The notes beneath the pieces were generated by a model, which searched no databases, was not told where the DNA came from, and saw only the letters and a program-made list of their open reading frames with translations. From CAWBBA01 sp963741625 (GTDB lineage Bacteria > Desulfobacterota > Desulfomonilia > Desulfomonilales > Desulfomonilaceae), in NCBI GenBank assembly GCA_963741625.1, contig CAVUIT010000012.1:558001-622000 (forward strand): DNA of 64,000 bases. Direction: 5' to 3'. A program made the position numbers and the translations under genes. The first letter of the stretch is position 1, and each line of letters starts with the position of its first letter. Below are positions 7,882 through 16,867 of this stretch, piece by piece.

Positions 7882-8721
7882 GTGCCGAATTATTGGGAGA
7901 GCCGGATTCTTACACTGGGGGATGGCACGGTGCTCGTGGAATGCGGGCCCATGCGAATGTTTATAGAAGGATACGCAGCCGGGATCAGTCAACCGGAAGC
8001 GTGTCGCAGGGCCGCGCAGGAAGCTATCAAATTCTTGGAACAAATAGCAGAGCATAGAGCGGAGATCCAGGCTCCCGGCCTGACGCTTCCTGAGCCTCCG
8101 AAGAGCCTGTTGATTCACGAAATGTGGCAGGCTGTTTGTCTGGTGGGGGATGAGGATCTCACTCCCATGGCGGCTGTCGCCGGAACCATTGCCGATGCTA
8201 CGGCGGATTTCCTGGCAAGCGAAGGTCTGACCAAGGTTGTCGTAAATAATGGAGGGGATGTGGCCCTGCGGTTGATGTCTGGAGAGACGGTGACAGTGGG
8301 GATCCGGCCTGACGTGAATGGTACGGATGTGACACGTAGAGTTCTGATTACTTCTGAAATGAATATCCGTGGAATATGCACGAGCGGCCTTGGGGGCCGA
8401 AGCTTTACCCGCGGTGTGGCTTCCGCTGCTACTGTATTTGCCTCTCGGGCCTCATTGGCCGACGCGGCTGCCACGGCTGTGGCCAATGCCACTTATATTG
8501 TCAGCCCTGCAGTCCGCAGATGTCGGGCTGATTCTATTGATCCGAATACAGATCTCAGAGGCGTGGAAATCACTTCTGAGGTAGGGGAACTGACCCTTGA
8601 CGAAATCGACACCGCCCTGAAACAAGGTATCGAGCGAGCCGACCAGCTCGTGAAGCGCAGCCTTATAGTGGGGGCTTGTGTTGCGGTCAAAGGTCACATG
8701 CGCTGCACCGGGGGCCTTTGA
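7882..8721 (+). CDS. UPF0280 family (ApbE-like) protein
   Basis: 279 residues from a GTG at 7882, one base after the hnr stop and preceded by AAAGGA; a TTG at 7864 inside hnr is less likely. The sequence belongs to the UPF0280 family, distantly related to the FAD:protein FMN transferase ApbE: LVECGPMRMFIEG, a long Ala-rich helix near LTPMAAVAGTIADATADFL, VVNNGGDVALRL and GIRPDVNGTDVT. Function of the family is not settled to my knowledge. Tight linkage to hnr, whose relative has covalent flavin, suggests it flavinylates the reductase or supports its Fe-S assembly. It closes the nicotinate operon. Confidence 0.82.
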   Translation: MPNYWESRILTLGDGTVLVECGPMRMFIEGYAAGISQPEACRRAAQEAIKFLEQIAEHRAEIQAPGLTLPEPPKSLLIHEMWQAVCLVGDEDLTPMAAVAGTIADATADFLASEGLTKVVVNNGGDVALRLMSGETVTVGIRPDVNGTDVTRRVLITSEMNIRGICTSGLGGRSFTRGVASAATVFASRASLADAAATAVANATYIVSPAVRRCRADSIDPNTDLRGVEITSEVGELTLDEIDTALKQGIERADQLVKRSLIVGACVAVKGHMRCTGGL

Positions 8722-8824
8722 TGAGTAAAGACAGAAGAATCTGCGAGGGCACCTTCTTACAAGGGAAGAGCCTCCCAGATTCTTCTCTCCTTTGGCCCTG
8801 CAAGCATTCACAGGAGCGGACGCC

Positions 8825-9220
8825 ATGAAAACCATACAGGTGAAAACAGGATCTAGAATAGAGTTTGCGGACATCACATCCCGGGTCCAGGAAGCGATCT
8901 CGAAGAGCGGTGTCAAGGAGGGAATCGCTGTGGTGTACGTGCCTCACACCACGGCTGGAGTTACTATCAACGAGGCCGCGGATCCCGCGGTCGTGCAGGA
9001 CATAATAGGGAAGCTCTCCCAACTGGTTCCGCATCACAATTCCTACCGGCACGCGGAGGGGAATGCCGACGCGCATATAAAGGCCACTCTCGTGGGAAGT
9101 TCCGTACATTTGATCGTTTCAGGCGGGTCTGCAGCTCTAGGGACATGGCAGGGGATATTCTTTTGCGAGTTCGATGGTCCGCGGAGTCGAAAGGTATTCG
9201 TCAAGGTTCAGCCCGGTTAG
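8825..9220 (+). CDS. yjbQ: YjbQ/UPF0047 family protein
   Basis: 131-residue protein of the YjbQ (UPF0047) family from the ATG at 8825, which has GGAGCGGAC upstream; an ORF start at 8792 would add residues not seen in the family. Conserved blocks are VYVPHTTAGVTINEA, a histidine/acid group HHNSYRHAEGNADAHIKA, and GTWQGIFFCEFDGPRSRKVF. Members form small trimers; some can act as a weak thiamin-phosphate synthase, but the physiological role is unclear. It lies 103 bp after the UPF0280 gene on the same strand and may be cotranscribed. Confidence 0.88.
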   Translation: MKTIQVKTGSRIEFADITSRVQEAISKSGVKEGIAVVYVPHTTAGVTINEAADPAVVQDIIGKLSQLVPHHNSYRHAEGNADAHIKATLVGSSVHLIVSGGSAALGTWQGIFFCEFDGPRSRKVFVKVQPG

Positions 9221-9302
9221 GAATGGTTGCAAGGTTTTATGCCGTAGGGGCGGTTCGCGGGAGGCGTCCTCGTTGACTCCGAAAGATGATGTGGGAGCGT
9301 GA

Positions 9303-9743
9303 ATGGTGACCGACATAGTTGAAATTTTCACTGACGGAGCGTGCAGGGGCAACCCCGGCCCTGGCGGATGGGCTGCGCTTCTGCGGTGCAAAGGGGTGAA
9401 GAAGTCCCTCAGCGGAGGCCAACCCGCGACGACGAACAACCGCATGGAAATGATGGCGGCCATTATGGCACTGGAAGCCCTCAGGCGCCCGTGCAAGGTC
9501 ACAATCACGACCGATTCCCAATACCTGATGAAAGGGATCACAGAATGGCTCAAAAGTTGGAAAAAAAGGGGCTGGCTGACTGCTGAGAAAAAGCCGGTCA
9601 AAAATGTCGACCTCTGGAAGCGCCTGGACGAGGTCGCATCTCGTCACGAAGTGGAATGGCACTGGGTGAAGGGGCACAATAACCATGAGGAAAACGAAAT
9701 TGCCGACGCATTAGCCAGGAAGGAAATAGAGAAATTTATCTAG
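9303..9743 (+). CDS. rnhA: Ribonuclease HI
   Basis: 146-residue RNase HI, which removes RNA from RNA-DNA hybrids during replication and repair. All four acidic active-site residues are visible: D in IFTDGACRGNPGPGG, E in TTNNRMEMMAA, D in TTDSQYLMKG, and D in EENEIADALAR. The basic handle region (KSWKKRGWLTAEKKPVKNVDLW) and the conserved H of WVKGHNNHEE are present. ATG at 9303 is used; a GTG directly after it is an equal possibility. It follows yjbQ by 82 bp and has no functional link to the nicotinate operon. Confidence 0.93.
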   Translation: MVTDIVEIFTDGACRGNPGPGGWAALLRCKGVKKSLSGGQPATTNNRMEMMAAIMALEALRRPCKVTITTDSQYLMKGITEWLKSWKKRGWLTAEKKPVKNVDLWKRLDEVASRHEVEWHWVKGHNNHEENEIADALARKEIEKFI

Positions 9744-9831
9744 AGGAGGCCGGCAACGTTTGAAGCGGTGGGCTGACATGCGAGCGCAAGCGCGGTTCGC
9801 GGTCGCCAGGCCAAATGAGGTAGTTCACAGA

Positions 9832-11718
9832 TCAGTCCTTGGGCGATGTCAACCTCTCCCTTAATCCGCGGGCTTCCAGAGCTCTATTATACGCTGACAT
9901 CACATCCCGCTGAGAAAGTATACCTACGACCTTTTTCGGGTTGTCCCCATCACGTACCACGGGGAGCCTTTCGATTGCATTTTCATCAATTAGCGTTAGT
10001 GCTTTGGCGAGATTGTCCGCCGTTGTCACCGCAATTGCCGGTATGGTCGCGATATCCCTGGCTATGACAACGTCCAGAAGGCTTTCCTCGAAAATCGCCT
10101 CCCGGAAGTCTCTTAAAGAGAGCATGCCAACCAGGTTCCCTTCGCTGTCGACAACTGGAAACGAGGTGTGCTGACTGAACGGCAAGATCTGAATCAATTC
10201 TCGCAAAGACGTGCTTTCCCGCACCGTTTCTGGGTGCCAGGTCATGAAGTCCGTGACGAGCATGCTCTTCAAGAGGTTTACATCCCGTCCTGCTTCTATA
10301 TCAATCCCTCTACGGAGAAGCTTCAACGTGTAGATGGACTCTCTCTTGATACCGCGTGACACAAAGGTCGCAATCACGCAACAAATCATGAGGGGAGGGA
10401 TAATCCTGTAGTCCTGAGTGAGTTCAAAGATGATCAGAAAAGCCTGGATCGGGGCATGAGTGGTCCCCGCTACCACTGCGCCCATTCCCACAATGGCATA
10501 TGCGCCTGGGTTAGCCGTGACGCTTGGGAACAAAGCATGCACCGCACATCCGAAAGCTCCCCCCAACATGGCCCCCATAAAGAGCGACGGAGCAAAAATG
10601 CCCCCAGAGCCGCCTGAACCAATGGTGATCGACGTTGCCAGGATCTTCAGTGGGACCAGGAGAACTAGAACGGTCCAAACCTCTTGGTTGAGAAGCGCCT
10701 TTCCTATGGAGTCATATCCCACCGCCATTATCTGGGGAAACCGCAGGGCCATGATTCCTATGACAATGCCGCCCAAGGAAGCTTTTACGTAATCCGGGAC
10801 TTTCCAATCGTCCCAGAGGTCCTCACTTTTGTAGAGCGTTACAATAAAAGTCACCGCCACCAATCCTGCCAACAATCCAAGGATACAGTAAAATCCGATT
10901 TCCCAAGGGGACTCCAACTGATATGCAGGGACCTGGAAGGCAGGATAATCCCCCAGAAAAGCACGGGAAACGACGGTAGCGATCACCGAAGCTAGAATGA
11001 TTGGAGTGAAGGTGGGCAGGGCGAAGTCCGCTAATATTATTTCCAGTGCAAATATTGCTCCGGCTATGGGAGCATTAAAGGTGGCGGCGATGCCGGCCGC
11101 AGCACCACAGGCTACCAGTACCTTCATCTCATTGTGGGAAAGTCTCAAAATCTGACCGAGAGATGAACCGAGAGCGCTTCCAATTTGGACTATAGGGCCC
11201 TCTCGCCCGACAGAGCCGCCTGAACCTATGCACATCGCGGAGGCCAAGGTTTTCACAATGACCACGCGTTTTCTTATGACTCCGCCCTTTCTTGCGACTG
11301 CATTCATCACCTCAGGTACGCCGTGGCCCTTGGCTTCCCTCGCCAAAAAGTACACGAGAGGGCCGACGAACGCTCCTCCAATAGCCGGTCCCAATATCAC
11401 TTTCCACCACGGCAGCGCCTGAACTACTGTCGCGAGATCAGATCCACTGCCGTATATCAGCGTCTGAAATAGTCCAATGAGATACCTGAACCCTACGGCT
11501 CCAAGTCCGCCTAGAAGCCCGACCAACATCCCCAGGCCGGGCATCATTAGACCGCCAGTGTAGTAAAAGATTTTTTCACGAGATATCGTATATCGACCTG
11601 GAATCGACTCGCTCACATGATCGGGCAGCGAAAAAGCAGATGAGGCTTCCAAGCTCCGGTGATGAGAAAACATACTCTGTCCCCACTCAAATTGTGACGC
11701 CAAGCGGTTCGTCTTCAA
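9832..11718 (-). CDS. ClC family chloride channel/transporter with CBS domains
   Basis: 628-residue ClC protein. The membrane domain (about residues 50-450) has the anion-path motifs GSGGSVGREGPIVQIGSA, including the gating Glu of GREGP, and GSGGSGGIFAPSLF. The C-terminal 150 residues form two CBS domains (from LVTDFMTWHPETV and again from VIARDIATIPAIAV). Such proteins are Cl-/H+ exchangers or channels gated by ligands of the CBS pair. Whether this one is channel or exchanger is not decided here. The N-terminal 40 residues are not conserved, so the start may be at one of the later Met codons. It stands alone between convergent rnhA and a decayed region. Confidence 0.9.
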   Translation of the reverse strand: MKTNRLASQFEWGQSMFSHHRSLEASSAFSLPDHVSESIPGRYTISREKIFYYTGGLMMPGLGMLVGLLGGLGAVGFRYLIGLFQTLIYGSGSDLATVVQALPWWKVILGPAIGGAFVGPLVYFLAREAKGHGVPEVMNAVARKGGVIRKRVVIVKTLASAMCIGSGGSVGREGPIVQIGSALGSSLGQILRLSHNEMKVLVACGAAAGIAATFNAPIAGAIFALEIILADFALPTFTPIILASVIATVVSRAFLGDYPAFQVPAYQLESPWEIGFYCILGLLAGLVAVTFIVTLYKSEDLWDDWKVPDYVKASLGGIVIGIMALRFPQIMAVGYDSIGKALLNQEVWTVLVLLVPLKILATSITIGSGGSGGIFAPSLFMGAMLGGAFGCAVHALFPSVTANPGAYAIVGMGAVVAGTTHAPIQAFLIIFELTQDYRIIPPLMICCVIATFVSRGIKRESIYTLKLLRRGIDIEAGRDVNLLKSMLVTDFMTWHPETVRESTSLRELIQILPFSQHTSFPVVDSEGNLVGMLSLRDFREAIFEESLLDVVIARDIATIPAIAVTTADNLAKALTLIDENAIERLPVVRDGDNPKKVVGILSQRDVMSAYNRALEARGLRERLTSPKD

Positions 11719-12125
11719 TTAGAGATAGCATATCCAAAAGTGATGGTCCATCAAGTGCCTCGTTCAACTAGCATTGGGCAGGAAAAGGGCAAACGGGGCG
11801 AATGTGGGCACAAGGGCTGGAACTAGTTTGGCTGTCCGCAGGCAGGTCGGTGGCAACAACAGTTGATGTGGGGCCAATATAGTGACCGGAAACCGGCGGC
11901 ATATCCTCGGGAATGATCAAAGTTATGAGTCAAAAAGTGTCAGAGAGGTAAGGCACCGAAAAGCTGTTTCAGGACCCTAACGGCCAGGCCAATCCATTTG
12001 CGGAGAAGACCGGCCTTCAGACAGGAATTGATTCAAAAGAGGAACCAATCAGAGGCGGGCCTTGACTCGATACAGGTGGATCTTGAAGAAACGACGGGGC
12101 TGCGTCATGTCTTTTCTCCACCTCC
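11719..12125. other. Intergenic region with no intact gene
   Basis: No ORF with family features is seen. On the plus strand a short reading frame from 11925 is interrupted by a TAA after eight codons and then runs to 12065 with the segment LFQDPNGQANPFAEKTGLQT. This might be a remnant, but I do not recognise it. The segment lies next to a cluster of frameshifted genes. Confidence 0.3.
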
Positions 12126-12883
12126 CTACACGGCATTAAAAAGGACATGGATTCCAATTAGTGAAAGTCCGTAAATGAATATCTCTTTGAGAGTCTGGTC
12201 GGGAACTTTGTAGGCATCCGCGGACCGATTTGTCCTCCTACGAGAGCGCCCATCGTACCGAAGAGCGCAATACGTCCCGAAAATGAGCCTCCCGCAAGCA
12301 TATGTAGTGAGAAGGCAGCAGCAGCATTTATTGTCATTACAACGAGGCAGGCTCCGATGGCTGCATCCATTCTCAACCTGAGGCGGTTTCAAGGACGGGT
12401 ACAGAGAAAATCTCCGACCCCGACGGAAAGAAGTCCCGTGACAACGGACAGAGTAGGCGGGGTCCATAGATATGGAACTACCTTACGCAACGAAACTTCT
12501 TTGGCTGGCAAGAAATGCTGATCCTCTCTCGCAAGTACAAAGACCAAACCACACGCCATACAAGCCAGACCCACAAGGAAAACCAGTGATTGAGGGTTGA
12601 TCACTCCTTGGAGCCACACACCGAACGCCACCCCTGGGAATGCAGACGCCGCCAGTGTGAGAGCCAGTCGTATGTCAGTCTTATCTTGCCGTATCGTTGC
12701 TACGCCTCCAGAGGCCATACCAGCAATCTGGATAACTAGAGATGTCATTATCGCTATCGGAGGTGTGAGTCCGGCCACTAGGACTAAATAGGGAACCCAT
12801 AATACTCCGCCTACCAGTCCGACCATAGTTGCAAGGGTTGCTATCGTGACTCCCACAGGGAAGGTCAACATCTGCGTTGTCAT
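12126..12883 (-). pseudogene. TSUP (TauE/SafE) family permease, broken by a stop and a frameshift
   Basis: Remnant of a sulfite exporter TauE/SafE-type membrane permease of about 252 residues. The N-terminal 164 residues (FPVGVTIATLATMVGLVGG, then several hydrophobic helices) run to an in-frame TGA at 12389-12391 after GVGDFLCTRP. The same frame continues with family-like sequence (RLRMDAAIGACLVVMTINA) to GGQIGPR near 12215. There the frame changes by one base and ends with DQTLKEIFIYGLSLIGIHVL and TAG at 12126. The segment length is not a multiple of three, as expected for one indel. Related proteins have a large hydrophobic residue where the TGA lies, so selenocysteine is unlikely. Its start overlaps the preceding gene by ATGA, so the pair was once an operon. 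Confidence 0.8.
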
Positions 12884-13469
12884 GCCTGCTCCTCCTCGCT
12901 TGTAGCTAAAGGACCGGGCAACAGGTTCAGGTGTCGTGCAATATTCTTGAAACTGTCAAGTTTTGCTTCAATGTCATCGAGTCGCTTTCTTGACTCAGGA
13001 TCTGCCGCCCATCGTTGCTGAAGCTCTGCAAGAGGACCCCGCAACGATTCCTCGGTGTGCGATCCGACCGCCGCGATTTCCTGGATGTTACTGGTCAGGG
13101 CGTTTATGGTCTGTCCGATGAGACAGATCTCATCTCGGTACGAATAGGTATAATCCGGCTGAAATCGCCATTGGAAATGATTTCGGCTTCGTTCACCATC
13201 TGCTGGAGGGGCGTGGTGATTTTTCTCACGAACATGACCAAAACGATAAGGGTCTCCACGGCTTGAACGATGAACATCAGCAGGGCTTTGTTCCGTAGAG
13301 ACTCGATTCCATGCTTTACGGAGTCAATCGCCTCAGACGCGGGCAGATATGATTGAGGTATCATGTCTCCTATGGCCCACACGAACTCAACGGTAATCAA
13401 GAGGGAAGCCACGGCTATCAATAGGAAATAGTTTAGCATCCTTCTTTCCAAGCTCGACCGCTTCTTCAT
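12880..13469 (-). pseudogene. Membrane HAMP-domain protein with a frameshift
   Basis: The ATG at 13469 has a good ribosome site (AAGGAGATTTCTTT). Two membrane helices flank a short periplasmic loop (near residues 11-33 and 60-83), followed by a HAMP segment (MNEAEIISNGDFSRIIPIR). The frame is then lost near 13138. A one-base shift recovers DEICLIGQTINALTSNIQEI and a C-terminal coil down to TGA at 12880, overlapping the TSUP start. The reconstructed protein of about 196 residues would have sensor and HAMP parts but no kinase or methyl-accepting domain, so it was probably an accessory sensor. Broken alongside its operon partner; a sequencing indel is the alternative. Confidence 0.72.
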
Positions 13470-13794
13470 AAAGAAATCTCCTTACATAAACGGGAGAATA
13501 TTTGCGTTCCCCAGGAAACAAAGTCACCGCAAAATCAAGGGGAGAGGCTTTCGCGGTCATCTTGGGGACATTCATAAATTCTCCAGAACCGGACGGACGC
13601 TCAGGGGAAAAGAGAACAGTGCCGGTCATTCGTAACCGGAGATGGTCAAGAGGATGCCCTGATGGATTTCAGGAGGCGGTCACTTCGCTCTCTTCTTGGT
13701 AGGATAGAGACAGATTTCGTCGAATAATCCTGTTTGGCTATTGCCGGTGCGGGTAAGCTCACTGTGACCAGATCCTACAAGCCCTATTTCTTAC

Positions 13795-13962
13795 TTATTC
13801 TTCACCTGTGGCGATTTTTTCTGGAAAACCGCAGTCAAACAGACAAACCTCCTTCTTCCCCATGACCTGCCAACAGTCTCTCCCATGATTGGGGTAAGCC
13901 GGACACTTCTCTCTGGTTGTTGGGGGACAATTCTTGAACTCCCAACAAGTCTTTTCACTCAT
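13795..13962 (-). CDS. Small Cys/Trp protein resembling the two-CW domain
   Basis: A 55-residue ORF preceded by GGAGGGAGC. Cysteines occur in a pattern typical of the two-CW domain found in bacterial sensors: CWEFKNCPP, CPAYPNHGRDCW, and CLFDCGFPE. There are seven Cys and two Trp in a hydrophilic protein with no signal peptide. The domain is thought to bind a metal or cofactor or to act in redox sensing. As a stand-alone protein between a HAMP sensor remnant and a MerR remnant it may have been part of the same sensory locus. It is too short for usual gene finding, but the motif spacing makes it credible. Confidence 0.6.
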   Translation of the reverse strand: MSEKTCWEFKNCPPTTREKCPAYPNHGRDCWQVMGKKEVCLFDCGFPEKIATGEE

Positions 13963-14086
13963 TGCCGCTCCCTCCGCGTGATAGTAAGCAGTATTTGCCT
14001 AAGCATCCATACCCCTTGATCAAACCTTCATCGACCGGCATCAAAAGCAAACGCCGGTATTTTGCCGTTCATCAGCATTGAATAGC

Positions 14087-14557
14087 CTAGAGGATAGCCC
14101 CAAACGGAAGAGGAATTCGATGCCGTTTCTTAACGACGTCGCAGGCCAAGCAATTCTCCCGGTTCGGCTTCATCCGACACCCGTGACATTGCTGAACCAG
14201 ATCAATAGCCTCCTCCAGCTCCTCCCTGAGTTCCTCAAATTCTCCGAGCTTCTTGTTCACGTCACATAGGCGGTCTTGCAGATGCTTCAGTACCACCGGG
14301 TAAGCCTCATTGCCCGTCGGTTTGTCTCGTCTAACCTGATATAGAGCCTTAATCTCGTTGAGCGACATTCCTAGGTTCTTGAGTTTTTGGATAAAACGAA
14401 CGGTATCCACAATGTGGGGTTCAAAGTGGTAGAAGCCACCAGGACTCTCTCCGCAGACTCTATCAGGCCTTCCTCTAAGTAATAACGGACGGTTCGTATA
14501 GTAGTCCCTGCTTGATGAGCAATCTCTCCAATGCAACAGTTGTCGCTGCGCTGTCAT
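14087..14557 (-). pseudogene. MerR-family regulator with a scrambled DNA-binding helix (two compensating indels)
   Basis: An open frame of 156 codons from the ATG at 14557 looks intact, but its first 35 residues are not MerR-like. In a second frame over about 14460-14533 the DNA encodes the MerR winged helix: IGEIAHQAGTTIRTVRYYLE followed by EGLIESAE. The main frame then resumes with GGFYHFEPHIVDTVRFIQKL, a dimerisation coil and a Cys-rich C-terminus (CHGCRMKP, NCLACDVV). Two opposite one-base indels would explain this. As written, the protein has lost its helix-turn-helix and could not act as a regulator. The Cys residues would suit metal or redox sensing in the ancestor. Confidence 0.75.
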
Positions 14558-15100
14558 GATTGGTTTCCACAGGTTAATTGAAACGAGCCTCACCCACAAC
14601 TTGGCATAGCGTTCGTGACACTCTACAGTTACGTAACTGTTCACCATTGTCCGGCTCATGTCAAGAGCAAAATGGGTCTTTGATGAATTACAGTTCGACG
14701 ATCTCCAGTCGTGAACGTGGCGAGACGCCCAGGGCCAGACCTTCTCCACCCACTCTCGCCGGTTCCTCTGGTTCTTTACAACCTCGAGACAGCCTTCTCG
14801 TGCCAGCCCCGCCAAATCGGCAAAGGATGAACCGCCCGGTACACAAGGAAGATTTTGAATTAGTCCCTGGCATTTTCTATTTCCAGAGACAATTCTCCCT
14901 CTTTGTCATATTTTCCGTGTCGGGGTCGTTGCTGACAACGGGTTGAGAGATGGATCAATGCTGCGCTGCGATTGTGAGAGACACGCTTTGGGTATAGCAA
15001 AGCCGCGGCCTCATGAAAGGGTTAAATTTGCCATACGCCCCTGACGCCAATGGTCTGCAGGATTTTACTATATCCACAAACGTCGCCGCCGCAATCAAAC
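14558..15100. other. Intergenic region, nothing recognised
   Basis: Between the MerR remnant and the cyclase I see no ORF with family features, no tRNA and no clear promoter. Open frames here read like chance frames and have no plausible ribosome sites. Confidence 0.4.
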
Positions 15101-16867
15101 TTAAGATAAATCCGTCGGGCGAATCTCTCTTAGCTCGTAAAGATCCAGCGTTCCTTCGAGTCCCTTGAGGCAAGCTTCACACTTTGGTCCCACCTCCAAC
15201 CGATCTGACAACAATTGGTAAGTCCTGTCCGAGATCATGGTCTTGCCGCCTTGAGCGAATGACTGAATGCGATCGGTCTCGTTGACTGCAGATCCAACAA
15301 TGCCGTATTTGGCTCTCGTCTCCGAACCTATGTTTCCAACAATCACCTCGCCGGTATGAATTCCTATTCCCATTGAGAGAGCAGGCAGGCCGTCCTGCAG
15401 ATTTTGCTGGGATGCCGAGGCCAGTTCGTGTTGCATTTCAGTAGCGCATTTGATAGCGCTGGCGGTACCCACGCGAACATCGGGTTCTATTCCGTTGAAA
15501 AAGACCAGGATGGAATCGCCGTGAAAATCCACTATAATTCCTCTGTATTTTTCTATGATCGGGATCATCTGTGAGAAAAATCTGTTCAGGAGTCTAATCA
15601 CCTGTTCAGGTCGAAGCTTCTCGGCTATTGGTGTAAATCCTCGTAGGTCGGCGATGAGAATCGTGACTACATGTTCTTCACCGCCCAGATGGCGAGCGTC
15701 CGGTCTACTCATCAATTCTTGTGCAATTCGCTTGTCAACATAACGACCGAAGGTCTGCTCAATCACCTCTTTCTGCTTGAGACCCGCCACCATCCGATTG
15801 AATCTGCGCCTTAACCGGCCGATTTCGTCAGAACGAGCCTCACTCAGTTTCACAGCGTAATCACCCTGTTCGACTTTTTCCGCTGCTTCAGCAATCTCGG
15901 CTATGGAACTGGCCACCGGCTTTGTGTTCATTCTTATGAGAAGCCCTATACAGAGCACGCTAACGAGAACGGCGAACAGGTAGCTGTACCTGAACCGCAA
16001 AACAGGCGCCAACACGGAATTTTTCTGGGAAGACAGTATGAGATACCACGGCGTCGTAGGAATCCTGTAATAGCCCATTATGAGATCAGCTTGCGATCCC
16101 TGCCCGAAAACGGTACCGAAATTCTGTTTTCTTATCTCTCGTAGAACCTCTTTTTCCAATGCGTGACCTGATTGCCCCAACTTTTTCGGCCAATTCTGCG
16201 AGCGGTCGGTGTGAGCAAGATAAGTGCCGTCGGTCGCCACGAGACACGCAAAGCCGCCCTGCCAGAGGCTCATGTGAAGTAAGTGCTGTACAAGATAGTC
16301 CAAGCTAACGGTAACATCCAATTTCTTGAATGCGGTTCTGTCTCTAGACGGAAAAACCGTCGCCAGCGTGAGATAACCTTTCTCCGAGTTTACATCTATC
16401 TGAATTGGCTTTACTCCGGAGGGTAAGACGTCGTGCAGACCGTGGAGTTCTTCTGGGCCTCCACCAGACTCAGCGGGACTTTCACTATGTGAGTTCGAGG
16501 TAATGTTCACCTGTGCAGTAGCCGCGGTCGATTCCCTGCCCTCAATAGAGATCTGGTCCGCAGAGACGGTTTTAAGATTCGCGGTCAAGACGCCCCCCTG
16601 ATTCCTCAATTCTTGAATAAGGAACGACTGTGTGGGATCTCCAGTTTTTTCCGCCAAAGCGATCAGCCCCATCATTCCGCGTTTTTCATCGAGTCGCATT
16701 TGTATCTGGTGAGCCGTCTTTTCAAGGCTTAGTTTTGTTGTGAGATTCCACTGGTCGAGCAAGAATGAGCGCGCGTATAGGAAGGACGCCAGACCCAAAA
16801 TCGAGAGAACGAGGAGGACGGGTAAAAGGAGGAGGACGAGAAATCTTTTTTGCAGTGAAAAAATCAT
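15101..16867 (-). CDS. Membrane class III nucleotidyl cyclase with extracytoplasmic sensor and HAMP
   Basis: 588 residues. A signal-anchor helix (about 10-32) is followed by an extracytoplasmic Cache-like region to about 300, a second helix (YSYLFAVLVSVLCIGLLI), HAMP (EKVEQGDYAVKLSEARSDEI), then a class III cyclase domain from about 395. Metal-binding Asp residues are seen in ILIADLRGFT and FHGDSILVFF, and the transition-state Asn/Arg pair in VNETDRIQ. The usual purine-selecting Lys near the second Asp is absent (DFHGD), so substrate choice cannot be predicted. It probably makes cAMP in response to an external ligand. GGAGCAACC precedes the ATG. Confidence 0.85.
   Translation of the reverse strand: MIFSLQKRFLVLLLLPVLLVLSILGLASFLYARSFLLDQWNLTTKLSLEKTAHQIQMRLDEKRGMMGLIALAEKTGDPTQSFLIQELRNQGGVLTANLKTVSADQISIEGRESTAATAQVNITSNSHSESPAESGGGPEELHGLHDVLPSGVKPIQIDVNSEKGYLTLATVFPSRDRTAFKKLDVTVSLDYLVQHLLHMSLWQGGFACLVATDGTYLAHTDRSQNWPKKLGQSGHALEKEVLREIRKQNFGTVFGQGSQADLIMGYYRIPTTPWYLILSSQKNSVLAPVLRFRYSYLFAVLVSVLCIGLLIRMNTKPVASSIAEIAEAAEKVEQGDYAVKLSEARSDEIGRLRRRFNRMVAGLKQKEVIEQTFGRYVDKRIAQELMSRPDARHLGGEEHVVTILIADLRGFTPIAEKLRPEQVIRLLNRFFSQMIPIIEKYRGIIVDFHGDSILVFFNGIEPDVRVGTASAIKCATEMQHELASASQQNLQDGLPALSMGIGIHTGEVIVGNIGSETRAKYGIVGSAVNETDRIQSFAQGGKTMISDRTYQLLSDRLEVGPKCEACLKGLEGTLDLYELREIRPTDLS

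Noticed and set aside
12389..12391. Selenocysteine in the TSUP permease
   Set aside because: Homologues have a hydrophobic residue, not Cys, here, and the same gene carries a further indel; decay is simpler.
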